Source of the DNA: Chloroflexota bacterium
GTDB taxonomy: Bacteria; Chloroflexota; Dehalococcoidia; SM23-28-2; RBG-16-64-32
Length of the DNA stretch: 13,201 nucleotides
NCBI GenBank assembly: GCA_005880075.1
Contig: VBJT01000075.1
Coordinates: 4,125 to 17,325 of the forward strand
Direction of reading: 5' to 3'
Position 1 is the stretch's first letter; each line of letters begins with the position of its first letter. Shown piece by piece: positions 12,061 through 13,201 of the stretch. The position numbers and the translations under genes were made by a program. Under the pieces are notes generated by a model. That model saw only the letters and a list, made by a program, of their open reading frames with translations, did not search any database and was not told where the DNA came from.

Positions 12061-13201
12061 CTACGATGACGTCGGGGCCGTTTCGGGGGCCAGCGGTATG
12101 TTGGCGGTGGCGCGGGCATAGAGCGGCAGGCGCTCGATGGGCACGTCCAGGCGTAGGTGGCGCGGCCCGGTGCTGACTTTGCCGGTCCACCAGTCGCGCC
12201 ACTCGCCATCGGGCAAATAGACGAGCGCCCGCCCTTCGGCATTCATCACGGGCACGACAAGCAGGTCCGGCCCGAGGAGGTACTGGTCGTCCGGGTATTC
12301 GAGCAGGAGTGGGCGAACGACCGGTAGGCCGGTTGCGGCGGCCTCCTCGGCGAGCGAGTAGATGTAGGGAAGAAGACGATAGCGCAGCCGGGCGAATTCG
12401 CGCACGACCTCGACGGCCTTCTCGCCGTAGTACCAGGGCTCGCGGCCGCGCTCGCCGTGGAAGCGGGAGTGTGAGGAGAGCAGCCCGAACTGGGCCCAGC
12501 GGATGTAAAGGGTCGGGTCCGGCGGCTCGAAGAGCTTCGGGTTCCAGAAGCCGCCGATGTCATGGCTCCACATGCTGATGCCGCTCATGCTCAGGCTGAG
12601 CCCCGCACGCAGGGTGGCGGCCATGCCGCCCCAGGTGCAAGGGGCGTCGCCGGTCCAGTTGATCGGGTAGCGCTGCGACCCAGCGTAACCGGAGCGCGAG
12701 AAAAGCATCGCCTCCCCGTGTTCTTCGCGCATCACCTCGTACACTGCTTTGTTGTAGAGCAGCGGGTAGAGGTTGTGGATCTGCTCGCCGGTGGTGTCGT
12801 TTGAGAAGATGGCATCCGGCGGCACCGCCTCTCCGTAGTCCGGCTTGAATGCCGCGACACCCATTTTCAGGTACGGCCGGTGCTTATCCTGCCACCAGCG
12901 CACCGCCTCGGGATTGGTAAAGTCGACCAGCAGCGTTTCTTCGGGGTTCTCCAACGGCTTCGCTGGGCCGCCGTCCGGGTCGCGGGCGAAGTAGCCGTTC
13001 GCCTCGCCCTCGCGGGCCATCTTGCTGTCGTTGTAGACGTAGGGTATCTCCCAGAGGCTCAGCTTGAAGCCGCGCTCGCCGAGCCAGTCGACGAAGCCTT
13101 GCGGGTCGGGGAAGGCGTCCTCGTCCCACTCGAAGTGACAGCCGTCAAGCCGCTTGTCTTTGCGTCCCTTCAGCCACAACGGGTCGAGATGGACGACATC
13201 C
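12061..13201 (-). CDS. GH31 alpha-xylosidase/alpha-glucosidase, C-terminal part (N-terminus outside window)
   Basis: About 380 residues of a glycoside hydrolase family 31 enzyme; the frame is open through the right edge. The text follows the YicI-type alpha-xylosidase pattern: DVVHLDPLW, HFEWDEDAFPDP, the nucleophile Asp in FKPDYGE (near 12837-12850), acid/base Asp in NWTGDAPCTWGG, MWSHDIGGF, GLLSSHSRFHG, and the C-terminal LLGPDLLVVPV, YLPDGEWRDWWTG and RLPLYAR. Activity on alpha-xylosides fits KxDxGE best, but alpha-glucosidase is possible. Two oddities stand out. LLLEYPDD passes directly into QYLLGPDL, where relatives usually have some 8-10 more residues. The protein also ends about 20 residues after LPLYAR, without the distal C-terminal domain of YicI. 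It is cytosolic as far as visible. It converges with the HNH gene. Confidence 0.92.
   Translation of the reverse strand, partial: DVVHLDPLWLKGRKDKRLDGCHFEWDEDAFPDPQGFVDWLGERGFKLSLWEIPYVYNDSKMAREGEANGYFARDPDGGPAKPLENPEETLLVDFTNPEAVRWWQDKHRPYLKMGVAAFKPDYGEAVPPDAIFSNDTTGEQIHNLYPLLYNKAVYEVMREEHGEAMLFSRSGYAGSQRYPINWTGDAPCTWGGMAATLRAGLSLSMSGISMWSHDIGGFWNPKLFEPPDPTLYIRWAQFGLLSSHSRFHGERGREPWYYGEKAVEVVREFARLRYRLLPYIYSLAEEAAATGLPVVRPLLLEYPDDQYLLGPDLLVVPVMNAEGRALVYLPDGEWRDWWTGKVSTGPRHLRLDVPIERLPLYARATANIPLAPETAPTSS

Noticed and set aside
1..13201. Mobile elements, CRISPR arrays, tRNA or rRNA genes
   Set aside because: No transposase or integrase motif, no regularly spaced repeats and no recognisable tRNA or rRNA sequence was seen on either strand.

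Overview
This is a roughly 60% GC bacterial chromosome segment with 14 confident protein-coding genes: 12 complete and apparently intact, two cut by the window edges. It also holds one decayed gene, one possible small gene and no RNA genes. The gene content suggests Chloroflexota, perhaps a Dehalococcoidia/SAR202-type lineage, or another GC-rich lineage with many luciferase-like monooxygenases. The reasons are two different luciferase-like oxidoreductases, single-ORF LarC with LarB, RDD proteins carrying zinc ribbons, and several starts placed 5-9 nt after a -10-like hexamer. The assignment is inference; no rRNA or other marker is present.

Layout. Positions 1-3192, all on the minus strand: an alpha/beta hydrolase, an SDR dehydrogenase, a LuxA-like flavin monooxygenase and the start of an SRPBCC protein. 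This looks like a small-molecule oxidation/hydrolysis cluster. A good sigma70-type promoter lies before the hydrolase and a weaker one before the SRPBCC gene. Positions 3240-5467: a divergent multi-pass membrane protein of unknown role behind a 10-bp direct repeat, a second (F420-type) luciferase-like oxidoreductase, and a convergent conserved hypothetical gene. Positions 5468-7858: a GC hairpin, a possible small minus-strand gene, a Cof-type HAD phosphatase with a perfect TATAAT, a frameshifted membrane/zinc-ribbon remnant, and an RDD membrane protein with two zinc ribbons.

Positions 7923-9950 (minus): larB-larC, encoding two of the three enzymes that make the nickel-pincer nucleotide cofactor. 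LarE and a client enzyme are not in view. The best larB ribosome-binding site points at an ATC codon. Positions 10173-11377 (plus): a PAP2 phosphatase and a CvpA-family membrane protein overlapping by ATGA. Positions 11478-11951: an HNH endonuclease-family protein that seems to have lost about 20 residues, including its first zinc-ligand cysteine. Positions 12061-13201 (minus): the C-terminal part of a GH31 alpha-xylosidase/alpha-glucosidase.

No mobile element, CRISPR array, tRNA or rRNA was recognised. Most genes are ordinary housekeeping or metabolic families. The points most worth a second look are the larB start, the clipped HNH and GH31 proteins, the decayed zinc-ribbon gene, the repeated leaderless-like start architecture, and the unassigned monooxygenase cluster.
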